64,000 nucleotides of DNA from assembly GCF_024347655.1 (NCBI RefSeq), contig NZ_AP025514.1:744001-808000 (forward strand). The letters run 5' to 3'. Origin of the DNA: Vibrio toranzoniae (lineage in GTDB: Bacteria > Pseudomonadota > Gammaproteobacteria > Enterobacterales > Vibrionaceae). The notes below the pieces were generated by a model, which searched no databases, was not told the origin of the DNA, and worked only from the letters and a program-made list of their open reading frames with translations. Positions 26,748-37,165 of the stretch are shown in pieces; positions within the stretch are counted from its first letter, which is position 1, and the number at the start of each line of letters is the position of its first letter. The translations under genes were made by a program, and so were the position numbers.

Positions 26748-27944
26748 ATGGCACAGCAAGAATCACAAACCAATAGCTCGGGCTTTGTTTCGAATACACC
26801 ATTGCGCATAGGTATCGTCGTCGGAGAGCTCTCTGGTGACACGCTTGGCGAGGGTTTCATCAAAGCAATAAAATCACAGTATCCGAATGCTGAGTTCGTA
26901 GGTATTGGCGGACCGAAAATGAAGGCTCTGGGTTGTGAATCTCTTTTCGAAATGGAAGAGCTTGCCGTAATGGGGTTAGTTGAAGTTTTGGGCCGTTTAC
27001 CTCGCTTGTTAAAAGTGAAAGCGGAACTGGTGAAGTATTTCACTCAAAACCCACCCGATGTATTTGTTGGTATCGATGCGCCTGATTTCAACCTGAGGCT
27101 TGAGTTAGACCTTAAGAATGCAGGCATTAAAACGGTCCATTACGTGAGCCCTTCAGTATGGGCATGGCGTCCTAAGCGTATCTTTAAAATCGATAAAGCA
27201 ACCGACTTGGTACTGGCGTTTCTGCCATTCGAGAAAGCGTTTTACGATAAATATAATGTTGCCTGTGAGTTTGTTGGCCATACACTGGCAGACGCAATTC
27301 CCTTGGATCCAAGCAAACAAGACGCTCGTGAGCTATTAGGTTTAGATCAAGACAAACAGTGGTTAGCCGTATTACCAGGCAGTCGTGGTGGTGAGATGGG
27401 GTTGATTGCTCAACCGTTTATCGAGACTTGCCAGCGCATTAAGCAAAAATACCCTGATATTAATTTTGTTGTTGCGCTCGTTAATGAACAGCGCAAAAAA
27501 CAGTTTACTGAAATTTGGCAAACAACAGCGCCTGAGCTTGAATTTACATTAGTGGAAGATACTGCAAGAAACGTAATTACTGCGGCTGATTCTGTACTTT
27601 TGGCTTCAGGTACTGTTGCTCTTGAGTGTATGCTGCTAAAGCGTCCAATGGTTGTTGGCTATAAAGTGAATAAGTTGACGGGCTACATTGTCAAGAAGCT
27701 CGCTATCACTGAGTTTGTATCACTGCCGAATATTCTGGCGGGCGAAGAGATCGTGAAAGAGCATATTCTTGAAGAGTGCCATCCTGATTTCTTGTTCCCA
27801 TCTGTCGATAAAATGCTGTCTGCCGATAACAGTGGCTTGATCGAACGTTTTACCGAGATGCACCATTGGATCCGTAAAGACGCTGATAAGCAAGCCGCCA
27901 ACGCGGTGCTGAAATTGATCGGCCGAGAGTGTGTTGAATCATAG
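26748..27944 (+). CDS. lpxB: Lipid A disaccharide synthase
   Basis: LpxB joins UDP-diacylglucosamine and lipid X to form the lipid A disaccharide at the inner membrane; it is a GT-B glycosyltransferase of family GT19. The 398-residue protein has VVGELSGDTLGEGFIKAIK, IDAPDFNLRLE, YVSPSVWAWRPKR and the donor-site LPGSRGGEM. It is about 16 residues longer than E. coli LpxB, mostly from a polar N-terminus (MAQQESQTNSSGFVSN), so a later start cannot be excluded though none is obvious. It precedes rnhB, as in E. coli. Confidence 0.96.
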   Translation: MAQQESQTNSSGFVSNTPLRIGIVVGELSGDTLGEGFIKAIKSQYPNAEFVGIGGPKMKALGCESLFEMEELAVMGLVEVLGRLPRLLKVKAELVKYFTQNPPDVFVGIDAPDFNLRLELDLKNAGIKTVHYVSPSVWAWRPKRIFKIDKATDLVLAFLPFEKAFYDKYNVACEFVGHTLADAIPLDPSKQDARELLGLDQDKQWLAVLPGSRGGEMGLIAQPFIETCQRIKQKYPDINFVVALVNEQRKKQFTEIWQTTAPELEFTLVEDTARNVITAADSVLLASGTVALECMLLKRPMVVGYKVNKLTGYIVKKLAITEFVSLPNILAGEEIVKEHILEECHPDFLFPSVDKMLSADNSGLIERFTEMHHWIRKDADKQAANAVLKLIGRECVES

Positions 27945-27992
27945 AGTGCAGCTCCCTAAAGCACTGACTTATTAGTTACAAAGAGAATTTTC

Positions 27993-28613
27993 ATGGCAGT
28001 AAAAGAGAAAAAAGAGCTTCCTCCGTTTGAATACCCACAAGGCTACCTGTTGTTTGCTGGCGTGGATGAAGTTGGGCGTGGACCGTTAGTGGGAGATGTT
28101 GTGACAGCTGCCGTTATCCTCGATCCTAATAACCCAATTGAAGGCTTAAACGACTCAAAAAAATTGTCTGAGAAGAAACGTCTTGCGCTGCTTCCTGAGA
28201 TAAAAGAGAAAGCACTGGCATGGTCGGTTGGTCGTTGCTCTCCGCAAGAAATTGATGAGTTGAACATTCTACAAGCAACCATGGTCGCAATGCAGCGCGC
28301 GATCGCTGGGTTGAGTGTTCAACCTGATATGGCACTGATCGATGGCAACCGTGTTCCTCAACTGTCAATGGACGGTTTGGCCATTGTGAAGGGCGATTTA
28401 CGAGTGGCAGAGATCAGTGCGGCGTCTATTATCGCTAAAGTGGTTCGCGACCAAGAGATGGAAGATCTTGATAAACTTCACCCAGAATTTGGTTTTGCTA
28501 AACACAAAGGTTACCCGACTAAGGCGCATTTCGAGGCAATTGAAAAACACGGTGTAACCGAGCATTACCGCAAGAGCTTTAAGCCAGTAAAGCGTATTCT
28601 TGGAATAGATTAG
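27993..28613 (+). CDS. rnhB: Ribonuclease HII
   Basis: RNase HII nicks DNA at misincorporated ribonucleotides and cuts RNA in RNA/DNA hybrids. The 206-residue protein shows the [21 protein letters not shown] motif with the catalytic acidic pair, [12 protein letters not shown], the third acidic residue in ALIDGN, and [31 protein letters not shown] precedes the ATG. It stands between lpxB and dnaE, the classic gammaproteobacterial order; RNase HI (rnhA) is also in this window. Confidence 0.97.
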   Translation: MAVKEKKELPPFEYPQGYLLFAGVDEVGRGPLVGDVVTAAVILDPNNPIEGLNDSKKLSEKKRLALLPEIKEKALAWSVGRCSPQEIDELNILQATMVAMQRAIAGLSVQPDMALIDGNRVPQLSMDGLAIVKGDLRVAEISAASIIAKVVRDQEMEDLDKLHPEFGFAKHKGYPTKAHFEAIEKHGVTEHYRKSFKPVKRILGID

Positions 28614-28739
28614 AGCGCATTGATTAAGCTTTATGTTGATTAGAGCTGGGCATCGAATAAAGTTGCTTAGTGATGCTAGAAAAAAATAGAATACACACAG
28701 TTGTAACCCTAGGCTAAAACCTAGAATTCAGGAAAAATA

Positions 28740-31700
28740 ATGTCAGATCCAAAATTTGTTCACCTACGCGTACACAGTGATTTTTCGATGGTGGATGGCC
28801 TATCTAAGGTACCGCCATTGGTCAAAAAAATCGCTGAAATGGGTATGCCTGCTCTAGCACTTACCGACTTTACCAACCTTTGTGGTTTGGTTAAGTTCTA
28901 CGGTACTGCCCATGGGTGCGGGGTTAAGCCAATTATTGGTGCTGACTTCTTGATGCAGTCTCCAGATTTCGGTGATGAGTTGACGAAACTCACCGTCATT
29001 GCAACCGATAATAAAGGTTATAACAACCTAACGCTGCTGATATCAAAAGCCTACCTTCGTGGTCATATACAGCATCAGCCTGTTATTGATAAAGAGTGGT
29101 TAATTGAGCATGCCGAAGGTCTGATCATCCTATCAGGCGCGAAAGAAGGCGAGATTGGTAAGGCACTACTGAAAGGTAATCGTGAACTGGTTACAAGCAA
29201 TGTCGAGTTTTACAAAACGTACTTCCCAGACCGCTTTTACCTGGAACTGATTCGTACCGGACGTCCAGACGAAGAGTCTTACTTGCACTTTGCGTTAGAA
29301 CTTGCTGAACAAGCAGACTTGCCTGTTGTAGCGACCAACGAAGTTGTGTTCTTAACTGAAGACTTGTTTGATGCTCATGAAATTCGAGTTGCGATTCATG
29401 ATGGCTACACCATGGTCGATCCTCGTCGTCCTAAAAACTACAGCGCGCAACAGTACCTTCGTAGCGAAGAGGAGATGTGTGAACTTTTTTCTGATATCCC
29501 TGAAGCGCTTGAGAACAGTGTTGAGATTGCTAAGCGTTGTAACGTAACCGTTCGTCTAGGTGAATACTTCCTACCTAACTTCCCAACGGAAGGTTTGGCG
29601 ATTGAAGACTTCCTGATCAAGAAATCTGAAGAAGGCCTTGAGCGACGTTTAGCCTTTCTATTTCCTGATGAAAAGGTTCGAGCCGAACGTCGTCCTGAGT
29701 ACGATGAACGACTTAAAATCGAGCTCGAAGTTGTCAACAACATGGGTTTCCCTGGCTACTTCTTGATCGTAATGGAATTCATCCAGTGGTCAAAAGATAA
29801 CGATGTGCCGGTAGGTCCGGGTCGTGGTTCTGGTGCCGGTTCTCTAGTAGCTTACGCCTTAGATATCACCGACCTCGATCCACTTGAATACGACTTGCTG
29901 TTCGAACGTTTCTTGAACCCAGAACGTGTCTCGATGCCCGATTTCGATATCGACTTCTGTATGGATAAGCGTGACCAAGTTATTGATCACGTTGCTGAAA
30001 TGTACGGTCGTGATGCGGTTTCTCAGATCATCACCTTTGGTACCATGGCGGCGAAAGCGGTAATCCGTGACGTCGGCCGTGTGCTTGGTCATCCGTTTGG
30101 TTTTGTGGACCGAATTTCTAAGCTTGTTCCGCCAGACCCGGGCATGACGCTAGAAAAAGCCTTCCTTGCTGAGCCTGCATTGCCAGAGCTTTACGATGGT
30201 GATGAAGAGGTTCGCGAACTGATTGATAAGTGTCGTATCCTTGAAGGCTGTACGCGAAATGCCGGTAAGCACGCGGGGGGGGTTGTTATTTCACCAACCA
30301 CGATTACCGACTTTGCGCCCATTTATGCTGATGCGGAAGGTCACTTCCCTGTAACGCAGTTCGACAAGAATGACGTTGAAACGGCTGGCTTGGTTAAGTT
30401 CGACTTCTTGGGCTTACGGACACTGACCATCATTGATTGGGCGTTAGGCCTAGTCAACCCTCGATTGAAGAGAGAAGGCAAAGAGCCGGTTCGTATTGAG
30501 TCGATACCTCTTGATGATAAAGCGTCGTTTAACCTATTACAAAATTCTGAAACTACCGCGGTATTCCAGCTGGAATCGCGTGGTATGAAAGACCTGATCA
30601 AACGTCTACAGCCCGACTGTTTTGAAGATATCATCGCATTGGTAGCTCTGTTCCGTCCGGGTCCTTTGCAATCGGGCATGGTAGATAACTTTATTGACCG
30701 TAAACACGGACGAGAAGCGGTATCGTACCCTGATGAAACATGGCAACATGATTCACTCAAAGAGACGCTAGAACCAACGTATGGCATCATCCTGTACCAA
30801 GAGCAGGTTATGCAAATCGCACAGATCCTCGCAGGCTATACGCTTGGTGGAGCGGACATGTTGCGTCGTGCAATGGGTAAGAAAAAGCCAGAAGAGATGG
30901 CAAAGCAGCGTAGTATTTTCAAAGAAGGTGCGGAAGCTAACGGCATTGATGGCGAACTGGCCATGAAAATCTTCGACTTGGTAGAGAAGTTTGCAGGTTA
31001 CGGATTTAACAAATCTCACTCAGCGGCATACGCACTGGTTTCCTATCAAACGCTATGGCTGAAAACACATTACCCTGCTGAGTTTATGGCGGCGGTAATG
31101 ACGGCGGATATGGATAACACCGAGAAGGTTATTGGCCTTGTTGATGAGTGTTTCCGTATGAAGCTCAAACTGCTGCCGCCTGATATCAACTCTGGACTAT
31201 ATCGCTTTAATGTGGATGAAGATGGCGCGATTGTTTATGGCATTGGCGCGATTAAAGGGGTAGGTGAAGGCCCTATTGAAGCGATCATAGAAGCGCGCAA
31301 TAAGGGCGGTTACTTTAAAGATTTATTCGACTTCTGCGCGCGTCTTGATCTGAAAAAGGTCAACAAACGTGTTATCGAAAAGTTGATTCTATCCGGTGCG
31401 TTAGATAGATTAGGCCCTCACCGTGCGGCAATGATGGCATCTTTGAAAGATGCAGTTAAAGCGGCAAGCCAGCATCACCACGCCGAGTCTTTTGGTCAAT
31501 CTGATATGTTTGGTGTGTTGACTGATGCTCCAGAAGAGGTTGAACATAAGTATACCCAAGTACCGAAATGGCCAGAAAAAGTTTGGCTTGAAGGTGAACG
31601 TGAAACGCTTGGTTTGTATTTAACGGGTCACCCGGTTAATGCTTATATCAAAGAGTTAGCGAAATACACCAGCTGTCGTTTGAAGGATGCCACGCCAACG

Positions 31701-32219
31701 CGTCGTGACCAGTCATTAACGATTGCTGGTTTGGTGATTGCGGCGAGAGTAATGACCACAAAACGTGGTACACGAATTGGTTTGATGACACTTGATGACC
31801 GATCGGGCCGAATGGAAGTGATGTTATTCTCTGATGCGCTCGATCGCTATGCTGAATTGCTCGAAAAAGACAAAATTGTGGTCGTTTCTGGACAGGTCAG
31901 CTTTGATGACTTCAACGGTGGGCTTAAAATGTCCGCGCGCGAGGTCATGGACTTAGGAAGCGCCCGTGAAAAATATGCTCGAGGGGTCTCGATATCTATC
32001 GACCAATCCCAGATTAATGATCAATTTTTTGAACGCTTTGGTCAAATCTTAGAACCTTATAGAGCCGGAACGGTCCCAGTCAATGTATACTACCAACGTG
32101 CCGACGCTAGAGCGCGGTTAACATTGGGCACAGGATGGCGTGTGACGCCAAGTGATACATTGCTAGACGAATTAAAACAGCTGCTTGGAAATAGCCAAGT
32201 AGAACTCGAATTTAACTAA
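28740..32219 (+). CDS. dnaE: DNA polymerase III subunit alpha
   Basis: DnaE is the replicative polymerase catalytic subunit. The 1159-residue protein (E. coli 1160) has an N-terminal PHP domain ([20 protein letters not shown]), the polymerase palm with the catalytic aspartates in [19 protein letters not shown], fingers, the [19 protein letters not shown] region, a helix-hairpin-helix near [21 protein letters not shown], and a C-terminal OB fold ([19 protein letters not shown]). An unusual run of eight G at 30275-30282 encodes part of the conserved KHAGGVVIS motif. It precedes accA, and its proofreading partner dnaQ lies about 9 kb downstream. Confidence 0.98.
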   Translation: MSDPKFVHLRVHSDFSMVDGLSKVPPLVKKIAEMGMPALALTDFTNLCGLVKFYGTAHGCGVKPIIGADFLMQSPDFGDELTKLTVIATDNKGYNNLTLLISKAYLRGHIQHQPVIDKEWLIEHAEGLIILSGAKEGEIGKALLKGNRELVTSNVEFYKTYFPDRFYLELIRTGRPDEESYLHFALELAEQADLPVVATNEVVFLTEDLFDAHEIRVAIHDGYTMVDPRRPKNYSAQQYLRSEEEMCELFSDIPEALENSVEIAKRCNVTVRLGEYFLPNFPTEGLAIEDFLIKKSEEGLERRLAFLFPDEKVRAERRPEYDERLKIELEVVNNMGFPGYFLIVMEFIQWSKDNDVPVGPGRGSGAGSLVAYALDITDLDPLEYDLLFERFLNPERVSMPDFDIDFCMDKRDQVIDHVAEMYGRDAVSQIITFGTMAAKAVIRDVGRVLGHPFGFVDRISKLVPPDPGMTLEKAFLAEPALPELYDGDEEVRELIDKCRILEGCTRNAGKHAGGVVISPTTITDFAPIYADAEGHFPVTQFDKNDVETAGLVKFDFLGLRTLTIIDWALGLVNPRLKREGKEPVRIESIPLDDKASFNLLQNSETTAVFQLESRGMKDLIKRLQPDCFEDIIALVALFRPGPLQSGMVDNFIDRKHGREAVSYPDETWQHDSLKETLEPTYGIILYQEQVMQIAQILAGYTLGGADMLRRAMGKKKPEEMAKQRSIFKEGAEANGIDGELAMKIFDLVEKFAGYGFNKSHSAAYALVSYQTLWLKTHYPAEFMAAVMTADMDNTEKVIGLVDECFRMKLKLLPPDINSGLYRFNVDEDGAIVYGIGAIKGVGEGPIEAIIEARNKGGYFKDLFDFCARLDLKKVNKRVIEKLILSGALDRLGPHRAAMMASLKDAVKAASQHHHAESFGQSDMFGVLTDAPEEVEHKYTQVPKWPEKVWLEGERETLGLYLTGHPVNAYIKELAKYTSCRLKDATPTRRDQSLTIAGLVIAARVMTTKRGTRIGLMTLDDRSGRMEVMLFSDALDRYAELLEKDKIVVVSGQVSFDDFNGGLKMSAREVMDLGSAREKYARGVSISIDQSQINDQFFERFGQILEPYRAGTVPVNVYYQRADARARLTLGTGWRVTPSDTLLDELKQLLGNSQVELEFN

Positions 32220-32264
32220 AATTTAGCTTCGTGCATATGAAGCTGAATCAACAAGGATTCATAG

Positions 32265-33224
32265 ATGAGCCTGAACTTTCTAGAATTTGAAAAGCCTATC
32301 GCTGAACTTGAAGCAAAAATCGAAGCGCTACGTGACGTTTCACGTCACGGTGGTGACGCAGCGGTAGATCTAGACAAAGAAATCGAACAACTAGAGAAAA
32401 AAAGCTTAGAGCTTAAACAGAAAATCTTTAGTGACTTAGGTGCATGGCAGGTAGCTCAACTTGCTCGTCACCCTCAACGTCCTTATACAAAAGATTACCT
32501 GGAGCATGCCTTCACAGAGTTTGAAGAGATGGCGGGTGATCGCGCTTACGCTGACGACAAAGCAATTGTGGGTGGTATGGCTCGTCTAAATGGCCGTCCT
32601 GTTATGGTTATTGGTCACCAGAAAGGTCGCGAGACGAAAGAAAAAGTGCTCCGTAACTTTGGTATGCCAAAGCCAGAAGGTTACCGTAAGGCGCTACGTC
32701 TAATGGAAACGGCTGAACGTTTCAATATGCCAATTATTACTTTTATCGACACAGCGGGCGCATACCCAGGTGTTGGGGCAGAAGAACGTGGCCAATCTGA
32801 AGCTATCGCGAAAAACCTAAAGGTTATGTCTGGTCTTTCAGTTCCTGTTATCTGTAACGTTGTGGGTGAGGGCGGTTCTGGTGGTGCACTAGCGATTGGT
32901 GTTGGTGACTACGTGAACATGCTTCAATACTCTACGTACTCAGTAATCTCTCCAGAAGGTTGTGCTTCAATCCTATGGCGCGATTCAGATAAAGCACCAC
33001 AAGCCGCTGAAGCGATGGGCCTGATTGCGCCTCGTCTTAAAGAGCTTGAACTTATTGATGAAATCATTCCTGAGCCTTTAGGTGGCGCGCACCGCGACCC
33101 AGTACAAACCGCTCAGAACATGAAAGACATGTTAGTGAAGCAGCTAGAAGAACTAGAGCAGCTTGATAACGAAACGCTGCTTGAGCGTCGTTACCAGCGT
33201 CTAATGAGCTACGGCTACTGCTGA
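32265..33224 (+). CDS. accA: Acetyl-CoA carboxylase, carboxyltransferase subunit alpha
   Basis: AccA with AccD transfers the carboxyl group from biotin to acetyl-CoA, making malonyl-CoA for fatty acids. The 319-residue protein, same length as in E. coli, starts [20 protein letters not shown] with a helical N-terminus, then [33 protein letters not shown], the oxyanion region [20 protein letters not shown] and [12 protein letters not shown]. It follows dnaE by 45 bp, which holds a small TTAGCTTC/GAAGCTGAA inverted repeat. A strong terminator follows. Confidence 0.98.
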   Translation: MSLNFLEFEKPIAELEAKIEALRDVSRHGGDAAVDLDKEIEQLEKKSLELKQKIFSDLGAWQVAQLARHPQRPYTKDYLEHAFTEFEEMAGDRAYADDKAIVGGMARLNGRPVMVIGHQKGRETKEKVLRNFGMPKPEGYRKALRLMETAERFNMPIITFIDTAGAYPGVGAEERGQSEAIAKNLKVMSGLSVPVICNVVGEGGSGGALAIGVGDYVNMLQYSTYSVISPEGCASILWRDSDKAPQAAEAMGLIAPRLKELELIDEIIPEPLGGAHRDPVQTAQNMKDMLVKQLEELEQLDNETLLERRYQRLMSYGYC

Positions 33225-33267
33225 TAAGTTGCCTTAGCGATAAGGCTGGCTATGCGAACAAGTGATG

Positions 33268-33299
33268 AAAGGGTTGGACTCAGTGCCAACCCTTTTTTA
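33268..33299 (+). terminator. Intrinsic terminator after accA
   Basis: AAAGGGTTGG and CCAACCCTTT form a 10-bp stem with an 8-nt loop and a T6 tail. It ends the long plus-strand block. Confidence 0.92.
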
Positions 33300-33348
33300 T
33301 TATTATGACATTATCTCTTCACACACGATCTCCTGGTTTATTAGCCTC

Positions 33349-34683
33349 ATGACACACTTAATTGATACCTTCACATCGGTACTTCATCAAAGCGCACTCA
33401 AACCTCGTCGGTTGATCGTCGCTTTCAGCGGTGGTGTCGATTCTAGAGTGTTATTGGAATTAGCCTCTCAATACGCAAAATCTCATGACATTGAGTGCTG
33501 TGCGGTACATGTACATCATGGTCTGAGTAAGAACGCAGATCTCTGGGCTGAACAATGCCAAACATGGTGTGATGCTTTGTCTATTCCATTGGCTATAGAA
33601 CGAGTGTTGCTGGATCTCAACAGCGGAGAAAGTGTAGAAAAGCTCGCTCGAGATGCTCGATACCACGCCTTCAAACAACATATTCAATACGGCGATGTGC
33701 TTGTCACTGGTCAACACATCGATGACCAAGTAGAAACTTTCCTGTTAGCGTTAAAGCGTGGCAGTGGTCCAAAAGGACTCTCTTCTATGGCTAAAGTCAT
33801 GCCGTTTTGTGATGCTCATATTGTTCGCCCACTGCTATCGGTAACCCGAACCGAGATTGAAGTAGCTGCTCACGACATGGGCTTAACTTGGGTCGAAGAT
33901 GAGAGTAATCAGGACGTGCGTTTTGATCGAAACTTTATTCGTCATCAAGTGACGCCAGTTCTTACCGAGCGTTGGCCAAGCTTTCGTGAGTCGGTCAGTC
34001 GCAGTGCCCAACTCTGTGCAGAGCAAGAGTTATTGCTCGATGAGTTGCTTGAATCACACTTCCAGCAAGCTTTAGGAGATAGCCAGAGCTTAAGCATTGA
34101 GGCGTTATCTCAGCACTCCGATCTATTACGCGCACGCTTGTTAAGGATGTGGTTAAGCCATTGCAATCAATCGATGCCCAGTAAAAAACAGCTTAAGCTT
34201 ATCTGGGATGAAGTGGCATGTGCTCAAGCGGACGCCAATCCTAAGCTAGTACTGAACGATGTCGAAGTGAGACGCTTTAATCATCACCTGTACATAGTGA
34301 AGGAGACTAAAGACTTGTCGTGTTGGCACGCTGATGTTGTGCTTGGTGATAACTTGGAGTTGCCCGATAGTTTAGGAAAGTTACAGTTAATGTTGTCATC
34401 GAATGATGCAGTATCGAATGGTCGTAATTCGCAAAACTTCAGCTTGAAGGATACAAGTGGAGTACTACGAATTACCTTTAACCCGGAAGGACTATCGGCT
34501 CATCCAATTGGGCGTGGACACAGCAGAAAGCTCAAAAAACTCTTTCAGGAATACCAAGTACCCAGCTGGTTACGGCGCAGAACGCCAATATTAATGGATG
34601 GTGATCGAGTGATCGCTGTTTTAGGCTTATTCGTAGATAAAGATTACCAAGGTCAAGATTGTGAAGTACTTTGGAGCAAGTAG
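33349..34683 (+). CDS. tilS: tRNA(Ile)-lysidine synthase
   Basis: TilS attaches lysine to cytidine 34 of tRNA-Ile(CAU), switching its codon from AUG to AUA. The 444-residue protein has the PP-loop ATP site VAFSGGVDSRVLLELA, VHVHHGLSKNADLW, GQHIDDQVETFLLALKRGSG, and EDESNQDVRFDRNFIRH, followed by the TilS substrate-binding and C-terminal domains (GRGHSRKLKKLFQEYQVPSW). The start MTHLIDTFTSVLHQS at 33349 fits the family; longer in-frame extensions run back into the accA terminator. It is downstream of accA, as in E. coli. Confidence 0.95.
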   Translation: MTHLIDTFTSVLHQSALKPRRLIVAFSGGVDSRVLLELASQYAKSHDIECCAVHVHHGLSKNADLWAEQCQTWCDALSIPLAIERVLLDLNSGESVEKLARDARYHAFKQHIQYGDVLVTGQHIDDQVETFLLALKRGSGPKGLSSMAKVMPFCDAHIVRPLLSVTRTEIEVAAHDMGLTWVEDESNQDVRFDRNFIRHQVTPVLTERWPSFRESVSRSAQLCAEQELLLDELLESHFQQALGDSQSLSIEALSQHSDLLRARLLRMWLSHCNQSMPSKKQLKLIWDEVACAQADANPKLVLNDVEVRRFNHHLYIVKETKDLSCWHADVVLGDNLELPDSLGKLQLMLSSNDAVSNGRNSQNFSLKDTSGVLRITFNPEGLSAHPIGRGHSRKLKKLFQEYQVPSWLRRRTPILMDGDRVIAVLGLFVDKDYQGQDCEVLWSK

Positions 34684-34741
34684 AAAAAGTTTGTGTCACA
34701 ATTCGACGTTACTTTAATAAAAATAATTAATGGAATATGCA

Positions 34742-35053
34742 ATGAAGAAAATTACACTAGGATTAGTTCTTGGATTTGGACTATTGAGTGGTAACGCTCT
34801 GGCGGGGGATGTTGCTGCGGGTCAGGCTAAAGCAGCAATCTGTGCGGCATGTCATGGTGCAGATGGTATCGCAGTGATCCCAGGTTATCCCAACCTGAAA
34901 GGACAAAACGAGCAGTACCTTGTTTCATCGATTAATGCGTACAAAACAAAGCAGCGTAACGGTGGCTTGGCTGCTGTTATGCAGGCTCAAGCATCAATGC
35001 TGAGTGATGAAGATATCGCGAATCTAGCGGCTTACTACGCAAGTCTTAAGTAA
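34742..35053 (+). CDS. Periplasmic c-type cytochrome (class I, c4/c553-like)
   Basis: A 103-residue secreted monohaem cytochrome. Residues 1-21 form a signal peptide ([21 protein letters not shown]), then a single haem-binding CAACH and, further on, the axial methionine in [20 protein letters not shown], with the [12 protein letters not shown] segment typical of small c4/c553 cytochromes. It probably carries electrons to a cytochrome oxidase, but no partner gene is nearby. The ATG at 34742 is preferred over one at 34730 because GGAA stands 6 nt before it. A strong terminator follows. Confidence 0.92.
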   Translation: MKKITLGLVLGFGLLSGNALAGDVAAGQAKAAICAACHGADGIAVIPGYPNLKGQNEQYLVSSINAYKTKQRNGGLAAVMQAQASMLSDEDIANLAAYYASLK

Positions 35054-35094
35054 AGTGTTCTAAAAGCGCTGATCAAACAAGATGATAAATTTCG

Positions 35095-35124
35095 AGCCAG
35101 AGCTTTAAAGCTCTGGCTTTTTTC
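35095..35124 (+). terminator. Intrinsic terminator after the cytochrome gene
   Basis: AGCCAGAGCTTT and AAAGCTCTGGCT pair perfectly over 12 bp and are followed by a T6 run. The symmetric hairpin leaves almost no loop in the full stem, so the inner pairs probably open. Confidence 0.9.
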
Positions 35125-35174
35125 ATTGAATGTTTACTATAGCTAACCGATAATGAGTCATTCATACAGTTTAA

Positions 35175-35522
<348 letters not shown>

Positions 35523-35537
35523 AAAAGCGATTACCCT

Positions 35538-35565
35538 AAAAGGAGCGTTTATCGCTCCTTTTTCA
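35538..35565 (+). terminator. Intrinsic terminator after glnB
   Basis: AAAGGAGCG and CGCTCCTTT pair around a 5-nt loop, followed by TT. It lies 17 bp after the glnB stop and just before yafD. Confidence 0.88.
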
Positions 35566-35583
35566 TTTTAGGTAGGGTGTTGT

Positions 35584-36426
35584 ATGTTTAAGAAAATCAC
35601 CATTGTTATCACATTATTGGTGACATTTGCTGTTGCTAGTTTTCATCTTATCTTCGTGATCCCGAGTCAGCCTAGCCTGATCACTTCCTCTCAAAGTATC
35701 AGCAGTGATATCTATAGCTGCTACCAAAATTCAACACCGAAAGCGATTGATGTGTCTGATGGGTTGAGCATCACTGTGTGGAACATCTACAAGCAGAACC
35801 GCAGTAATTGGCAGAGCGAATTGAACAAACTTTCGGCAGGAAGTGATTTAGTGTTACTGCAAGAAGCACGTGTGACTAATGACTTTCGATTGTGGGTTAC
35901 AAGTAGCCAGTGGGGCAGTATTCGCGTTAACGCTTTTGAAGCATTTAAGCAAAGTTCGGGTGTACTCAATTTAGCGACTCACTTACCAATCGAGGCTTGT
36001 GCCTATACTCATGAAGAGCCTTGGCTTCAACTGCCAAAATCAGCACTGTGGTCTCGTTACCTACTGAGTAATGGGGAAGAATTGGCAGTTATCAATATCC
36101 ATGCCGTGAACTTTACGTTTGGCACCGTAGACTACGCATCGCAACTCAATAGTTTAACTGACAAACTGCAGCAGTATCGCGGGCCCGTGCTTTTTGCGGG
36201 CGATTTTAACAGTTGGAGTAAATCTCGCTTTACGGTGTTGAAGGATGCGCTGGAAAAGGTCGGTCTGACTGAGGTGGCTTTTGACCCCGACAACCGCACG
36301 CAGTTTATGACAGGGTTGGTACTCGATCACGTGTTCTATCGAGGGTTAGAGGTAGAAAAAGCAAAAGCGCCCTTTACGAACGCTTCTGATCATAATCCAA
36401 TGTTAGTCACTTTTAAGACCAAATAG
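35584..36426 (+). CDS. yafD: Endonuclease/exonuclease/phosphatase family protein YafD
   Basis: A 280-residue member of the UPF0294 (YafD) family with an EEP fold like DNase I. An N-terminal hydrophobic segment (residues 5-25) suggests export or membrane anchoring. Fold landmarks are LSITVWNIYKQN, the metal ligand in LVLLQEARVTNDF, VINIHAVNFTFG, AGDFNSWSKSRF and the terminal DHVFYRG and NASDHNPMLV. The substrate is unknown. In E. coli yafD also lies near mltD-gloB-rnhA-dnaQ, so linkage is conserved. It converges with the Yip1-like gene. Confidence 0.9.
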   Translation: MFKKITIVITLLVTFAVASFHLIFVIPSQPSLITSSQSISSDIYSCYQNSTPKAIDVSDGLSITVWNIYKQNRSNWQSELNKLSAGSDLVLLQEARVTNDFRLWVTSSQWGSIRVNAFEAFKQSSGVLNLATHLPIEACAYTHEEPWLQLPKSALWSRYLLSNGEELAVINIHAVNFTFGTVDYASQLNSLTDKLQQYRGPVLFAGDFNSWSKSRFTVLKDALEKVGLTEVAFDPDNRTQFMTGLVLDHVFYRGLEVEKAKAPFTNASDHNPMLVTFKTK

Positions 36427-36446
36427 CCGCGAGCTCTTGCTAACTT

Positions 36447-36497
36447 GGTTATTTACGAAATTAGATTGAATGGGTTATCTACGAAACTAGAATGTAG
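36447..36497. repeat. 26-bp tandem near-duplication at the 3' end of the Yip1-like gene
   Basis: GGTTATTTACGAAATTAGAT at 36447 recurs with few changes as GGTTATCTACGAAACTAGAA at 36473, a period of 26 bp. The second copy holds the last codons and stop (minus strand) of the Yip1-like gene. It also forms half of a GGGTTATCTAC/GTAGATAGCCC hairpin (36472-36504) that may end the convergent transcripts. Confidence 0.7.
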
Positions 36498-37165
36498 ATA
36501 GCCCAGATTAGGTAGTAGCCAACCCATGGCAAGCCTGAAATCACTAGTGCTTGCCCACGTTCAAATTCAGTCCAAGTTAGTACGGCTGCATAACCTAGCA
36601 CAATGTACCATGGAAGCAGCAGTGGTAATGAGCTAGCAAACTGAGACCAGTCATTGGTCAGCGGTAACTTGATCAAGCCGTTTAAGCTGTTCAAGTCAGC
36701 CGCGTAGTTCATCACCTGACCGTGCTTTAGGATTAGGCTTGCGTAGCTCGCTACGTCACCTAAAACCGCAGGGAATATCACTACCGATGCTGCTGCAAAC
36801 CATCGCCAAAAGCTATGCTGATGTTGGCTCGGTTTGGTTGCTAGGTTAAACCAGAACGCCAACAAAACGATGGTTAACGTTCGGCCAAACACGTCGCTGA
36901 TGATCTCACTTGCAAGCAGGGTGTTGCTGTCAAGTAACGCCAATTGGTCAGGGTTAGTTTGAGCGAGTTGCTGTGACAACTCTGCGCTTAACCATGCAAA
37001 ATCTACATTCGAAAAATAGGCACCCCAAAATAAAAAGGGGCTGAGTATTAATACGACGTAGGGTTGCCATCCCCAAGCACTTCGCTGATAAAGCGCTAAG
37101 AAACAAGCTGTTGGTGCTCGGAATATATCCAGCAGCATCACGAGTGGGTTACTTGACGGGTTCAT
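36479..37165 (-). CDS. Yip1-domain inner membrane protein
   Basis: A 228-residue protein with about five hydrophobic segments, starting MNPSSNPLVMLLDIFRAPTA; the AxxxLxDIFRAP-type start and the membrane layout fit Yip1 or DUF1282-type proteins. The segment GWQPYVVLILSPFLFWGAYF is the first membrane span. The function is unknown; some relatives are linked to envelope homeostasis. Its start overlaps the mltD stop by 4 bp (ATGA), so it is translationally coupled to mltD and probably works with it or simply shares its transcript. Confidence 0.8.
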   Translation of the reverse strand: MNPSSNPLVMLLDIFRAPTACFLALYQRSAWGWQPYVVLILSPFLFWGAYFSNVDFAWLSAELSQQLAQTNPDQLALLDSNTLLASEIISDVFGRTLTIVLLAFWFNLATKPSQHQHSFWRWFAAASVVIFPAVLGDVASYASLILKHGQVMNYAADLNSLNGLIKLPLTNDWSQFASSLPLLLPWYIVLGYAAVLTWTEFERGQALVISGLPWVGYYLIWAIYILVS

